8,037 bases of DNA from Dethiosulfatibacter sp. (GTDB lineage: Bacteria; Bacillota_A; Clostridia; Tissierellales; Dethiosulfatibacteraceae): assembly GCA_019084435.1 (NCBI GenBank), contig JAHRFV010000291.1, positions 1-8,037 of the forward strand, given 5' to 3'. Made by a program: the position numbers and the translations under genes. Position 1 is the first letter of the stretch. Each line of letters opens with the position of its first letter. The notes under the pieces were generated by a model. That model was not told where the DNA came from. It ran no database searches and saw only the letters and a program-made list of their open reading frames with translations. Below are positions 1 to 6,950 of this stretch, one piece after another.

Positions 1-2
1 AT

Positions 3-114
3 GCAATAGCTCGCAGTTCTAAAACCAGAGCTGAGGTATTGGCATTTCTTGAAAGTTAACAGAAGGTTCAACACTACCTATTTTGAGTAATCGCTGATGG
101 CGTTCTTATGTTGA
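3..114 (+). pseudogene. Possible decayed C-terminal remnant of an upstream gene
   Basis: From base 3 one frame reads AIARSSKTRAEVLAFLES and stops at 57-59. Shifting frame there, bases 58-111 continue as NRRFNTTYFE, a stop at 88-90, then SLMAFLC. Read together across the frame change and the stop, the pieces resemble the C-terminal winged-helix pattern I recall from Fic and AlbA/AAA_4-type proteins: K-[ST]-R-x-E-[VL]-x-x-F-L, then a short basic stretch, then F-x-x-x-Y-[FL]-x-P-L. The resemblance is from memory and short, so family assignment is weak. The alternative is that only 3-59 is real, as the last 18 codons of an intact gene beginning outside the window. The remainder up to 125 has no other recognisable content. 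Confidence 0.3.
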
Positions 115-125
115 GTAGGAAAAAT

Positions 126-544
126 ATGAGAAGTTAGCATTTATAGGACAAAAGGCTAGCATCAGCAAAACAATAACCGAATCCGACATCAACACATTTG
201 CAGGGCTGATAGCGGATTTCAATCCTGTCCATGTCAATGCCGAGTATGCAAAGCAAACAAGATTTGGAGAAAGGATTGCTCATGGAATGCTGACAGCATC
301 GTTTCTGTCAACAATAGTTGGCATGTGCATACCTGGAGCAGATGCCATATATCTTGGGCAGACACTCAAATTCGTTGCGCCTGTAAAAATAGGAGACACC
401 ATCACCGCAAGTGGAGAGGTTGTTAGAATCATCAAAGAGAAAAAAATCGCCTATCTTAAAACTACAATAGTCAACCAAAGAGGTGAAGTAGTGGTCGAGG
501 GAGAAGGAACGGTAATGGCGACCAAACAGTCTAAAATTAAATAG
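126..544 (+). CDS. MaoC-like (R)-specific enoyl-CoA hydratase, frame broken at the start codon
   Basis: Hot-dog fold hydratase of the PhaJ/MaoC family, which hydrates trans-2-enoyl-CoA to (R)-3-hydroxyacyl-CoA in the cytoplasm. The reading frame is open from 119 to the stop at 542-544. It contains the catalytic block ADFNPVHVN (212-238) followed by RFGERIAHGM (260-289), giving the family Asp and His five residues apart. No ATG, GTG or TTG lies in this frame before 287, and a start at 287 would delete the active site. ATG 126-128, preceded by AGGA at 117-120, is one base out of frame. Adding one base just after it gives about 140 residues with the catalytic pair at 31 and 36, the numbering I recall for Aeromonas caviae PhaJ. 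A start at ATG 108 with the same slip is the alternative, since YEKL before the body looks native. Either a sequencing indel or a real mutation fits. The substrate is not predictable; no PHA or fatty-acid gene is adjacent. Confidence 0.8.
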
Positions 545-555
545 ATTAATAAATG

Positions 556-605
556 AAAAGCCACACAAGTTAACCGTTGTTAGGGTCAACCTATGTGGCT
601 TTTTT
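556..605. terminator. Bidirectional intrinsic terminator between convergent genes
   Basis: Bases 556-575 pair with 584-603 around an 8-base loop. The stem has three mismatches, and its outer part (AAAAGCCACA with TGTGGCTTTT) is perfect. On the plus strand it ends in seven T from 600 to 606 minus the final C, and on the minus strand the stem itself ends in TTTT. It lies 11 bases after the hydratase stop and 25 bases beyond the stop of the minus-strand beta-propeller gene, so it probably serves both. Confidence 0.8.
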
Positions 606-630
606 CATGATCATATTGCTTGTCTTGTGA

Positions 631-2820
631 TTATCGTATCTCTTTAAAGGTGTCTATATTAAAAGCCCGTATATTGTCATCAAGGACATAGTATAGTATG
701 TCTCCAATATAGATAACACGTTTGACATGGGATCCGTAAAGACCTTCATTTGAAATCTGCTGTAATACTTTTAAAGTGCCATCTTCTCTCGCTTCGATGA
801 TCATAGCGCCATAGAAGTAAGATTTCTGATAGTCACCGCTTATATTGCTAAGGCTTGCATCAAAAGCAATCATATTCCTATCCGGATGAAGCATCAATGC
901 CTTGTGATTGTTTAAAACCTCAGCAAAGCTTCCACTGCTTCCGAGGACAAGATTGCTTATCTCTCTCGGTTTTCCCTGATCCGAAACATCAAACAACGAC
1001 AGCTTAATGCCTAACTGGGTTCCAGTTTTTTCATCGACATTTTGTCCGATGCCAAGAAGGACATTTTGACTTATAGGATGCAGGTAGTTGGAAAAACCAG
1101 GAACTTTCAGTTCTCCAGTTATTTCAGGCGAAGTGGGGTCACTCAAATCCAAGACAAACAAAGGATCTATCTGCCTGAATGTTACGATGTAGCCTTTGTC
1201 TCCCATAAAACGAGTGGAGTAGATTCTCTCAGTCGGTGCAATGTTCTCAATACTTCCTATCTGATTCAAGCTTCCATCTAGAATATAGACTGCGTTTTTG
1301 CTGTCCTGTAACCAGTTTGTCGTGGCGACTCTGAGGTTGCCTTCAAACTCATCCATGGAGAATTGATTAAGGATTGAACCATCTACCATTCCACCGCCCG
1401 CAAAACCGATTTTAGTTCCAACCACGTTGAATTTGCTGACATTGGTTATGGTTCCCCATATAGTGTAGATATCATTGCCAGCCACGTATAAGGCATCATT
1501 ACTCATGTAAACCAGATTACCGCTTCCGAGAAAAGCATTGATGCTTGCTGGTTCCTTGTCATCTGAGATGTCGATTGCTGATACAATCAAGTAGTTAGAT
1601 GATAATCTATTTGGATAATACATGATTTTGTCTATTGGAATCTGTTTGTACTCGTTATTTTGTGTGCTATCTCTGAAAGTTGGTATGAAATTGTCCGAAT
1701 TAGCGTTGTAGTACAAGTATTTATTGGTGACAAGATATACCACATTGTCTATTTTTCGACTCGATAACAGGGATCCTTCAATCTCCAGTTCCTTGATTAA
1801 GTGGCTCTTTCCGTTTTCGTCAATAGAGTAGACACCACAATAGGTGTAGCTCATATTTTCCCTATATGGCATAATTGATCTCTCGGTGCTTTCCATAGGC
1901 TCTGGAATAGGTCTAATCCAATCATAAAAGGTGTTGCGTGCACCTAAAATCACCAATCTGTCACCTTCCGTATACATCTCTGTTAGCTGGATGTATTGAC
2001 CGGTATCGGGGTCCACTGACATTTCAATTTCATCAGTCAGTATCGGGTTGCCATTGTTCGCCAGATAGATTTTAATCGATTTTCCCAATGCCACGTAGAT
2101 ATACTTCCCATCAGTCTTGATGATATCAGCCTCGTTTACACCCGCAACCTGTTCATTTGTCGAGGAATAGTCGTCTCCAGCGGTCGGTGCAAGTGACTCG
2201 TTCTTAGAATCCCTTTCTGTTGCATAAAGGGTCATTCCAGACATGATTTTGTTCAGTTCCATCATTGAGCTGATCTTGATTGCCTGTCCGATTTTAGTTT
2301 TGATTTCATCAACCATGACAGTTTCAAGAACAATTGCTTGTGCACTCACTGTTATAACCTTTGAATCATATCCCACAACTTTTTCGAGCACATCTTCACA
2401 AATTATTCTTAAGGGTACCATAGTGCGATCCTGTATGATTAGGGATTCCGTGTCGAAAGTCACTGTTTTTTCGATCATGCCGGATTCCATTATAGTATAG
2501 TAATTTTTGTCTATTGGAAAAACAAATGTCCTACCATTGAATGAAATGGATGCCTCGCGAGCTGTCTCGTTGTATGATACCTCTGCTCCGAAATGTTCGC
2601 TGATAGCTCTTAAGGGTACTAGAGTTCTGTCCTTATGGATAACCGGCACTACATCAGGATTATCCGAATCGAGAGACTTCATGGTATCACCGACTAAAAC
2701 CAGCGGACTTCCTATATGCAAGGCGATGGAATCATTCGGTAATATCTCCTCTGAAAATGCTGGTATAGGTTGTAATCCAATTATAAGTACAATTAATGTT
2801 AGGATTAAAAGCTTTTTCAT
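631..2820 (-). CDS. Secreted beta-propeller protein with copper-amine-oxidase-like N-terminal repeats
   Basis: A 729-residue exported protein of unknown function. Residues 1-23 are a signal peptide: MKK, a hydrophobic run of Leu and Ile, then a cleavage-like AFS before EE. There is no lipobox cysteine. Residues about 35-160 form a copper-amine-oxidase N1-like domain with two repeats centred on RTLVPLR (65-71) and RTMVPLR (132-138). This domain is common in clostridial cell-surface proteins and is not an enzyme by itself. From about 195 to the end lies a region matching the secreted beta-propeller family (Pfam PF09826 as I recall), marked by QVAGVNEADIIKTDGKYIY at 224-242 and by repeated Y-I/V, GD-x-L-Y and D-x-S-D-P blade-like strands. 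No catalytic motif is visible. The start is secure: AAGGAGGA (2827-2834) sits 6 bases upstream. It is a single-gene unit, convergent with the hydratase and divergent from the DUF5131 gene. A structural or binding role at the cell surface is inference. Confidence 0.9.
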   Translation of the reverse strand: MKKLLILTLIVLIIGLQPIPAFSEEILPNDSIALHIGSPLVLVGDTMKSLDSDNPDVVPVIHKDRTLVPLRAISEHFGAEVSYNETAREASISFNGRTFVFPIDKNYYTIMESGMIEKTVTFDTESLIIQDRTMVPLRIICEDVLEKVVGYDSKVITVSAQAIVLETVMVDEIKTKIGQAIKISSMMELNKIMSGMTLYATERDSKNESLAPTAGDDYSSTNEQVAGVNEADIIKTDGKYIYVALGKSIKIYLANNGNPILTDEIEMSVDPDTGQYIQLTEMYTEGDRLVILGARNTFYDWIRPIPEPMESTERSIMPYRENMSYTYCGVYSIDENGKSHLIKELEIEGSLLSSRKIDNVVYLVTNKYLYYNANSDNFIPTFRDSTQNNEYKQIPIDKIMYYPNRLSSNYLIVSAIDISDDKEPASINAFLGSGNLVYMSNDALYVAGNDIYTIWGTITNVSKFNVVGTKIGFAGGGMVDGSILNQFSMDEFEGNLRVATTNWLQDSKNAVYILDGSLNQIGSIENIAPTERIYSTRFMGDKGYIVTFRQIDPLFVLDLSDPTSPEITGELKVPGFSNYLHPISQNVLLGIGQNVDEKTGTQLGIKLSLFDVSDQGKPREISNLVLGSSGSFAEVLNNHKALMLHPDRNMIAFDASLSNISGDYQKSYFYGAMIIEAREDGTLKVLQQISNEGLYGSHVKRVIYIGDILYYVLDDNIRAFNIDTFKEIR

Positions 2821-2851
2821 TTCACTTCCTCCTTGGTTATTTATCGACTTA

Positions 2852-2860
2852 ATTATATCA
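2852..2860 (-). promoter_or_regulatory. Extended -10 promoter for the beta-propeller gene
   Basis: The minus strand reads TGATATAAT here, a perfect -10 box with the TGn extension, about 32 bases before the start codon. No good -35 lies 17 bases upstream (GAGCAA), which is typical where an extended -10 carries the promoter. Confidence 0.45.
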
Positions 2861-2888
2861 CTTTCATGGATTAGTTGCTCTTTTTTCG

Positions 2889-2917
2889 ATTACAGAAAAT
2901 TAGATTCGTGGTATAAT
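2889..2917 (+). promoter_or_regulatory. Sigma-A-type promoter for the DUF5131 gene
   Basis: ATTACA (2889-2894), a 17-base spacer and TATAAT (2912-2917), the latter preceded by TGG to give an extended -10. It is 48 bases before the chosen start. It lies back to back with the minus-strand promoter at 2852-2860 in a 145-base divergent intergenic region. Confidence 0.55.
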
Positions 2918-2952
2918 TAAAACGCAAAATTGTCTTTTAAACAAATCTAAAC

Positions 2953-2957
2953 AAGGA
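2953..2957 (+). promoter_or_regulatory. Ribosome binding site that selects ATG 2966
   Basis: AAGGA lies 8 bases before ATG 2966. The alternative in-frame ATG at 2957 overlaps this motif and has no Shine-Dalgarno sequence at a workable distance, so 2966 is preferred. Confidence 0.6.
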
Positions 2958-2965
2958 TGATAATT

Positions 2966-3688
2966 ATGACATTATGGAATCCATGGCATGGATGCCAAAA
3001 AATAAGTACGGGTTGTAAAAACTGTTATGTCTTTAGGATGGATGCACGATTCAATAGAGATTCATCTGTTATTGCAAAGACGGGGAACTTTGATTTGCCT
3101 CTAAAAAAATCAAGAAATGGAGAGTATAAGTTGAAGTCCGATGAGACAATCTATACATGCCTCAGCTCTGATTTTTTTATTGAAGAAGCTGATGACTGGC
3201 GTATTGAAGCCTGGAAAATAATGCGTTTTAGAACCGATCTCGATTTTTATATCATCACAAAAAGAATCGAACGATTTAACGTGAATCTTCCAGAAGATTG
3301 GAATGAAGGGTACGAAAATGTAACAATCTGTGTCACTTGTGAAAATCAGGAAATGGCAGATTATAGGATGCCAATTCTATTGGAATTGCCGATCAGGCAT
3401 AAGACAGTGATCTGCGAGCCACTTCTTGGCAGAATTGATATTTCAAATTGGCTTGATGAGTCAATTGAAGAGGTGACAGTAGGGGGAGAATCAGGTTCTG
3501 AAGCTAGAATATGTCAATATGATTGGGTTCTTGACATTAGAAGACAGTGTATTGGCAAAGGAGTTTCATTCAATTTCAAACAGACAGGCTCCAGGTTCGT
3601 CAAGGAAAATCGTCTATACAGAATTGAACGGAAAGACCAGCTTTCATTGGCAGCAAAAGCAAATATTAACTACATCCACAATGGATAA
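2966..3688 (+). CDS. Gp37/Gp68-like (DUF5131) three-cysteine protein
   Basis: A 240-residue protein of the phage Gp37/Gp68 or DUF5131 family, whose biochemical function is not established as far as I know. It opens with WNPWHGC, and Cys10, Cys17 and Cys20 form CX6CX2C followed by Tyr. This arrangement resembles, but is not, the radical-SAM CX3CX2C cluster motif. Other family signatures are ITKR (97-100), CENQEMADYRMP (125-136), CEPLLGRIDIS (150-160), VGGESGSEAR (172-181) and FNFKQTGSR (202-210). The length is normal for the family. The cysteine block suggests a bound metal or Fe-S cluster on a TIM-barrel-like scaffold, which is inference. Family members are often carried by phages and mobile elements, sometimes beside a 'three-Cys-motif partner' (TcmP) gene. 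No such partner and no phage gene is present here, and the flanking genes are housekeeping. It has its own promoter and no clear terminator before pfp. The start at 2957 would add MII. Confidence 0.85.
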   Translation: MTLWNPWHGCQKISTGCKNCYVFRMDARFNRDSSVIAKTGNFDLPLKKSRNGEYKLKSDETIYTCLSSDFFIEEADDWRIEAWKIMRFRTDLDFYIITKRIERFNVNLPEDWNEGYENVTICVTCENQEMADYRMPILLELPIRHKTVICEPLLGRIDISNWLDESIEEVTVGGESGSEARICQYDWVLDIRRQCIGKGVSFNFKQTGSRFVKENRLYRIERKDQLSLAAKANINYIHNG

Positions 3689-3737
3689 ACTTGATGATGT
3701 CATAAAAAAACGTCCCTTTGTGTTGTTTGCTGTGTGC

Positions 3738-3766
3738 TTGTGAGTTGAGGTATAATTTGATATAAT
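3738..3766 (+). promoter_or_regulatory. Promoter of the pfp-fba operon
   Basis: TTGTGA (3738-3743), exactly 17 bases of spacer, then TATAAT (3761-3766) with a TGA extension at 3758-3760. A second TATAAT lies at 3751-3756 with TTGCTG (3727-3732) 18 bases before it, so two overlapping promoters are possible. The predicted 5' leader is about 48 bases, too short for a riboswitch, and none is seen. Confidence 0.65.
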
Positions 3767-3820
3767 TATAAAATATTAGTTTACTTATATAGACATGTCG
3801 TTATTATTTGGAGGGTAGAT

Positions 3821-5041
3821 ATGGGACTAAAAGGAAAGGTTTTAATTGCTCAAAGTGGCGGTCCTACTGCTGTTATCAATCAGACACTGGTTGGAATCGT
3901 GATGGAGTCCAGAAAGTATACCCAGGTTGAAAGGGTATATGGGGCCATGCATGGTGTGGAGGGAATCATCAACGAAGAGTTCCTGGACCTTACACAAGAA
4001 ACCTCACATAATCTGGAACAGGTAGCTTTAACACCAGCGTCGGCTTTGATGTCCACAAGAGTCAAGCCTGACAGTGAGTATTGCAAGGAGATATTTCGTG
4101 TGTTGCGCGCCCACGAGATCAGGTATTTTTTCTATATTGGAGGGAATGATTCTTCAGACACTGCGCGAATTGTCAATGAAGAAGCTAAAAATGCAAATTA
4201 TGAACTAAGAGTGATTCACGTGCCTAAAACCATAGACAACGATTTGATGCTTAATGATCATACACCAGGGTTTGGATCTGCAGCTAGATTTGTCACTCAG
4301 GCATTTATGGGTGTTAATCTCGATGTCAGGGCTTTAAAAGGTGCATACATTGGTGTTGTTATGGGTCGCCATGCAGGTTTTTTGACCGCATCTTCTGCGA
4401 TTGCAAAAAAATATGATGCCGATGGACCCCATCTGATTTATCTGCCTGAAAGAAAATTCATCATGGATCAGTTTCTTTCAGATGTCAAGTCGGTCCATGA
4501 CAGACATGGCATGTGTGTAGTAGCTGTTTCAGAGGGTATAACAGATGAATACGGAACACCGATAGTCACCAAACTCGGGAAGGAAGTAGAGAAGGATGCT
4601 CACGGTAACATATTGCTGTCCGGAACAGGTGCCTTGGGGGATTTGCTATCAGCTGAGATAAAGGATAAACTCAAGCTTTCACGTGTTCGCAGCGATACAT
4701 TTGGCTATCTGCAGAGGTCTTTCTTCGGTTGTGTGTCTGATGTGGATCAGCATGAGGCTCGTGAGGTTGGTGAGCGCGCTGTACAGATAGCGATGTGGAA
4801 TGATGTCGATGGTTCGATAGCAATTAAAAGGACCGGGAATTACTCAGTTGATTATCGTCTTGAGTTATTTGATCAGATTGCCGGCAAAACAAAAACAATG
4901 CCTGATGAATTCATAAACAAGGCGGGGAACGATGTAACAGATGAGTTCAAATTTTACGTCAGACCACTTTTAGGCTCAGGACTACCACAGCCTTCATGGC
5001 TAAGAGCTCCTCAAGTGCCAAAATTACTGAATAAAGAATAA
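3821..5041 (+). CDS. pfp: Pyrophosphate-dependent 6-phosphofructokinase
   Basis: A 406-residue cytoplasmic enzyme that phosphorylates fructose 6-phosphate to fructose 1,6-bisphosphate, probably with pyrophosphate and reversibly. Phosphofructokinase landmarks run in order: SGGPTAVIN (12-20) in the phosphoryl-donor loop, IGGNDSSDT (106-114), PKTIDND (135-141) with catalytic Asp139, MGRHAGF (181-187) and LPE (208-210). Two residues point to PPi rather than ATP. Asp110 stands where ATP enzymes have Gly (Gly104 of E. coli PfkA), and Lys136 stands where they have Gly (Gly124). The preceding residue, Asp in E. coli, is Asn109 here. The length exceeds the roughly 320 residues of bacterial ATP-PFK and suits the longer PPi clade. 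GGAGGG (3810-3815) lies 5 bases before the start. The gene is followed after 31 bases by fba, the next glycolytic step, on the same strand. Donor choice is inferred from residues and would need an enzyme assay; the fold and substrate are secure. Confidence 0.93.
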   Translation: MGLKGKVLIAQSGGPTAVINQTLVGIVMESRKYTQVERVYGAMHGVEGIINEEFLDLTQETSHNLEQVALTPASALMSTRVKPDSEYCKEIFRVLRAHEIRYFFYIGGNDSSDTARIVNEEAKNANYELRVIHVPKTIDNDLMLNDHTPGFGSAARFVTQAFMGVNLDVRALKGAYIGVVMGRHAGFLTASSAIAKKYDADGPHLIYLPERKFIMDQFLSDVKSVHDRHGMCVVAVSEGITDEYGTPIVTKLGKEVEKDAHGNILLSGTGALGDLLSAEIKDKLKLSRVRSDTFGYLQRSFFGCVSDVDQHEAREVGERAVQIAMWNDVDGSIAIKRTGNYSVDYRLELFDQIAGKTKTMPDEFINKAGNDVTDEFKFYVRPLLGSGLPQPSWLRAPQVPKLLNKE

Positions 5042-5072
5042 CAAAAATAAATAAAAATGGGAGGTAATTATA

Positions 5073-5999
5073 ATGCCGTTAGTAACATCAGCAGAACTTT
5101 TCAATAAAGCTTATGGTAAATATGCCATTGGTGCGTTTAATGTCAATAATATGGAAATCATTCAGGGTATTGTTGAAGCAGCAAAGGAAGAACAATCACC
5201 CCTAATTCTCCAGGTTTCCGCAGGTGCAAGAAAATATGCGAAGCACGTTTATTTGATGAAATTGGTGGAGGCTGCTCTAGAGGACACTGACTTACCTATT
5301 TGCCTTCATCTGGATCATGGTGAAGATTTTGAGATTGCGAAATCATGCATCGATGGTGGTTTCACCTCTGTTATGATAGATGGCTCAAAATTCCCTTTTG
5401 AAGAGAACATAGCCTTGACAAAAAAAGTAGTCGAGTATGCCCACGCAAAGGGTGTAGTAGTAGAGGCTGAACTGGGACGACTGGCTGGGGTTGAGGATGA
5501 TGTAAAAGTTAGCTCTAAGGATTCTAGCTATACAGATCCAGACCAGGCTGCAGAATTTGTTCATAAAACAGGCTGCGATTCTCTAGCTATCGCTATTGGC
5601 ACCAGCCACGGCGCTTATAAGTTCAAAGGAGATCCAAGCTTGGACTTTGCTCGTTTAGAGACAATTGCCAAGTTGCTTCCGGGGTTCCCACTGGTTTTAC
5701 ATGGTGCTTCTACAGTTTTACCGGAATTTGTTGCAAAATGCAACCAATTTGGTGGTGAAATAAAGGGTGCTCAAGGCGTTCCAGAAGAGATGCTTTTCAG
5801 AACCACTACGATGGGTATCTGCAAAATAAATATTGATACAGATCTTCGTCTTGCCATGACTGCATCAATCAGGGAATACATGGCTAATAACCCAGAGGAT
5901 TTTGATCCGAGAAAATACTTGAGTCCAGCAAGAGAAGCGATAAAAAACATGGTAAAACATAAAATAAAAAGTGTTTTGAACTCCAGCAATCGGATATAA
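5073..5999 (+). CDS. fba: Class II fructose-1,6-bisphosphate aldolase
   Basis: A 308-residue zinc-dependent aldolase that interconverts fructose 1,6-bisphosphate with dihydroxyacetone phosphate and glyceraldehyde 3-phosphate. Visible landmarks are GAFNVNN (20-26), the LDHGE block with catalytic Asp81 and zinc ligand His82 (80-84), EAELG (131-135), GTSHGAYKF (176-184) with zinc ligand His179, LHGAS (209-213) with zinc ligand His210, and the phosphate-binding NIDTD (253-257). All expected catalytic residues are present. The protein is slightly longer than the roughly 285-residue Bacillus-type enzyme, owing to an insert around 225-245. The start has GGGAGGT (5059-5065) 7 bases upstream. It is cotranscribed with pfp: the 31-base gap holds only the ribosome binding site. 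The related tagatose-bisphosphate aldolases (GatY/KbaY) share these motifs, but the pfp partner favours fructose 1,6-bisphosphate. Confidence 0.95.
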   Translation: MPLVTSAELFNKAYGKYAIGAFNVNNMEIIQGIVEAAKEEQSPLILQVSAGARKYAKHVYLMKLVEAALEDTDLPICLHLDHGEDFEIAKSCIDGGFTSVMIDGSKFPFEENIALTKKVVEYAHAKGVVVEAELGRLAGVEDDVKVSSKDSSYTDPDQAAEFVHKTGCDSLAIAIGTSHGAYKFKGDPSLDFARLETIAKLLPGFPLVLHGASTVLPEFVAKCNQFGGEIKGAQGVPEEMLFRTTTMGICKINIDTDLRLAMTASIREYMANNPEDFDPRKYLSPAREAIKNMVKHKIKSVLNSSNRI

Positions 6000-6016
6000 G
6001 AATTACTCAGATCAGT

Positions 6017-6050
6017 AAAAAAACGCTTGAACATAACTGTTCAAGCGTTT
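6017..6050. terminator. Strong hairpin terminator between fba and zupT
   Basis: AAACGCTTGAACA (6021-6033) and TGTTCAAGCGTTT (6038-6050) form a perfect 13-bp stem with a TAAC loop. The minus-strand transcript ends in seven T (complement of 6017-6023), so this is a textbook terminator for zupT. On the plus strand the stem ends in only TTT followed by C, so termination of the pfp-fba transcript should be weaker. It lies about 20 bases from the stop codons on both sides. Confidence 0.85.
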
Positions 6051-6072
6051 CAATGTATAGAATGCGACATTC

Positions 6073-6930
6073 CTAGGCGAGCATCACCAAACTGAAAGCC
6101 ATAACAGCCATACCGGCAATCAGACCATATATGGCTATATGATGCTCTCCATATTTTTCTGCAGTTGGAAGCAATTCATCCAAAGAGATATAAACCATAA
6201 TTCCAGCAACCCCTGCAAATACAATCCCAAACAACAAATCGCTGCTATATCGCATGAGTACGAAATACGCTACGATAGCACCCAAAGGTTCAGATAGACC
6301 TGAAAGAAAAGAGTATTTAAAAGCTTTTTTCTTGTCACCAGTAGCGAAGTAAATTGGAACCGACACAGCGATGCCTTCAGGAATATTGTGGATTGCTATA
6401 GCTATAGCAATACTGATTCCAAGAGCTGGATCTTCAAGAGCGGACATAAAAGTCGCCATACCTTCAGGGAAATTGTGAATAGCGATTGCCAAGGCTGAAA
6501 AAAGACCCATGCGCATTAATTCTTTATCCTCATTGCTTGTTTTTTTCGGAAGCTCATACCCTTCCGTTTCAACCAGATCCTTCAATTCCTTAACATCTGT
6601 TAAGTCGTGAATCTCATGAGGATTTTCATAGCTTGGGACAAACTTATCTATTAAAGCTATTAGTGCGATGCCACCAAAAAAAGCGATGGAAGTTGCCCAA
6701 AGTCCTTGTGACTCGCCCAATACAGCCTGAAGTGACTCTTTAGCTTTAGGAAATATCTCAATGAATGATACATAAATCATAACCCCTGCAGAAAAACCCA
6801 GTGCACCAGAAAGGAACTTCTTATTGGTCTGTTTGGTGTAAAAAGCCAATGCGCTTCCTATACCTGTTGATAATCCGGCAAATAGGGTCAAACCAAAGGC
6901 AAATAGTATAGCGCCTGTTGAGTATTGCAT
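6073..6930 (-). CDS. zupT: ZIP-family metal transporter, ZupT-like
   Basis: A 285-residue inner-membrane protein that imports zinc and probably other divalent cations such as iron or manganese. Hydrophobic segments fit the eight-helix ZIP layout. The two signature helices carry HNFPEG (152-157) and HNIPEGIAVSVPIY (181-194), whose His, Asn and Glu residues form the metal site; both are intact. FIEIFPKA (56-63) and SLDELLPTA (249-257) are further family blocks. The loop before HNFPEG (about 97-140) is long, acidic and lysine-rich, with His105 and His108, and accounts for most of the extra length over the roughly 257-residue E. coli ZupT. The start has AGGGGG about 8 bases upstream. It is the second gene of a minus-strand operon, 20 bases after ltaE, and ends just before the strong hairpin at 6017-6050. 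No Zur or Fur box is recognisable. Metal specificity cannot be read from sequence. Confidence 0.92.
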   Translation of the reverse strand: MQYSTGAILFAFGLTLFAGLSTGIGSALAFYTKQTNKKFLSGALGFSAGVMIYVSFIEIFPKAKESLQAVLGESQGLWATSIAFFGGIALIALIDKFVPSYENPHEIHDLTDVKELKDLVETEGYELPKKTSNEDKELMRMGLFSALAIAIHNFPEGMATFMSALEDPALGISIAIAIAIHNIPEGIAVSVPIYFATGDKKKAFKYSFLSGLSEPLGAIVAYFVLMRYSSDLLFGIVFAGVAGIMVYISLDELLPTAEKYGEHHIAIYGLIAGMAVMAFSLVMLA

Positions 6931-6950
6931 ATTAAAACCCCCTGTAAATT

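Noticed and set aside
287..544. Hydratase read as an 85-residue protein from ATG 287
   Set aside because: This start removes the Asp/His active site, which is encoded in the same frame just upstream, and has no ribosome binding site.
2507..2920. 137-codon plus-strand open frame opposite the beta-propeller gene
   Set aside because: It is antisense to the signal peptide and first repeats of a clear gene, and its product has no recognisable domain. The shorter antisense frames at 1042-1281 and 2243-2500 are rejected likewise.
2957..3688. A radical-SAM enzyme call for the DUF5131 protein
   Set aside because: The cysteine spacing is CX6CX2C rather than CX3CX2C, so the standard motif is absent; only a possible relationship is kept.
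3519..3743. 74-codon plus-strand open frame overlapping the end of the DUF5131 gene
   Set aside because: It is a second frame over the conserved C terminus of that gene, with no ribosome binding site, and it runs into the pfp promoter.
3761..3770. Palindrome TATAATTATA as an operator
   Set aside because: It overlaps the -10 box in a very AT-rich stretch and is short enough to arise by chance.
5771..6034. 87-codon minus-strand open frame opposite the end of fba
   Set aside because: It starts in the terminator region and is antisense to conserved aldolase sequence including NIDTD; it shows no domain.
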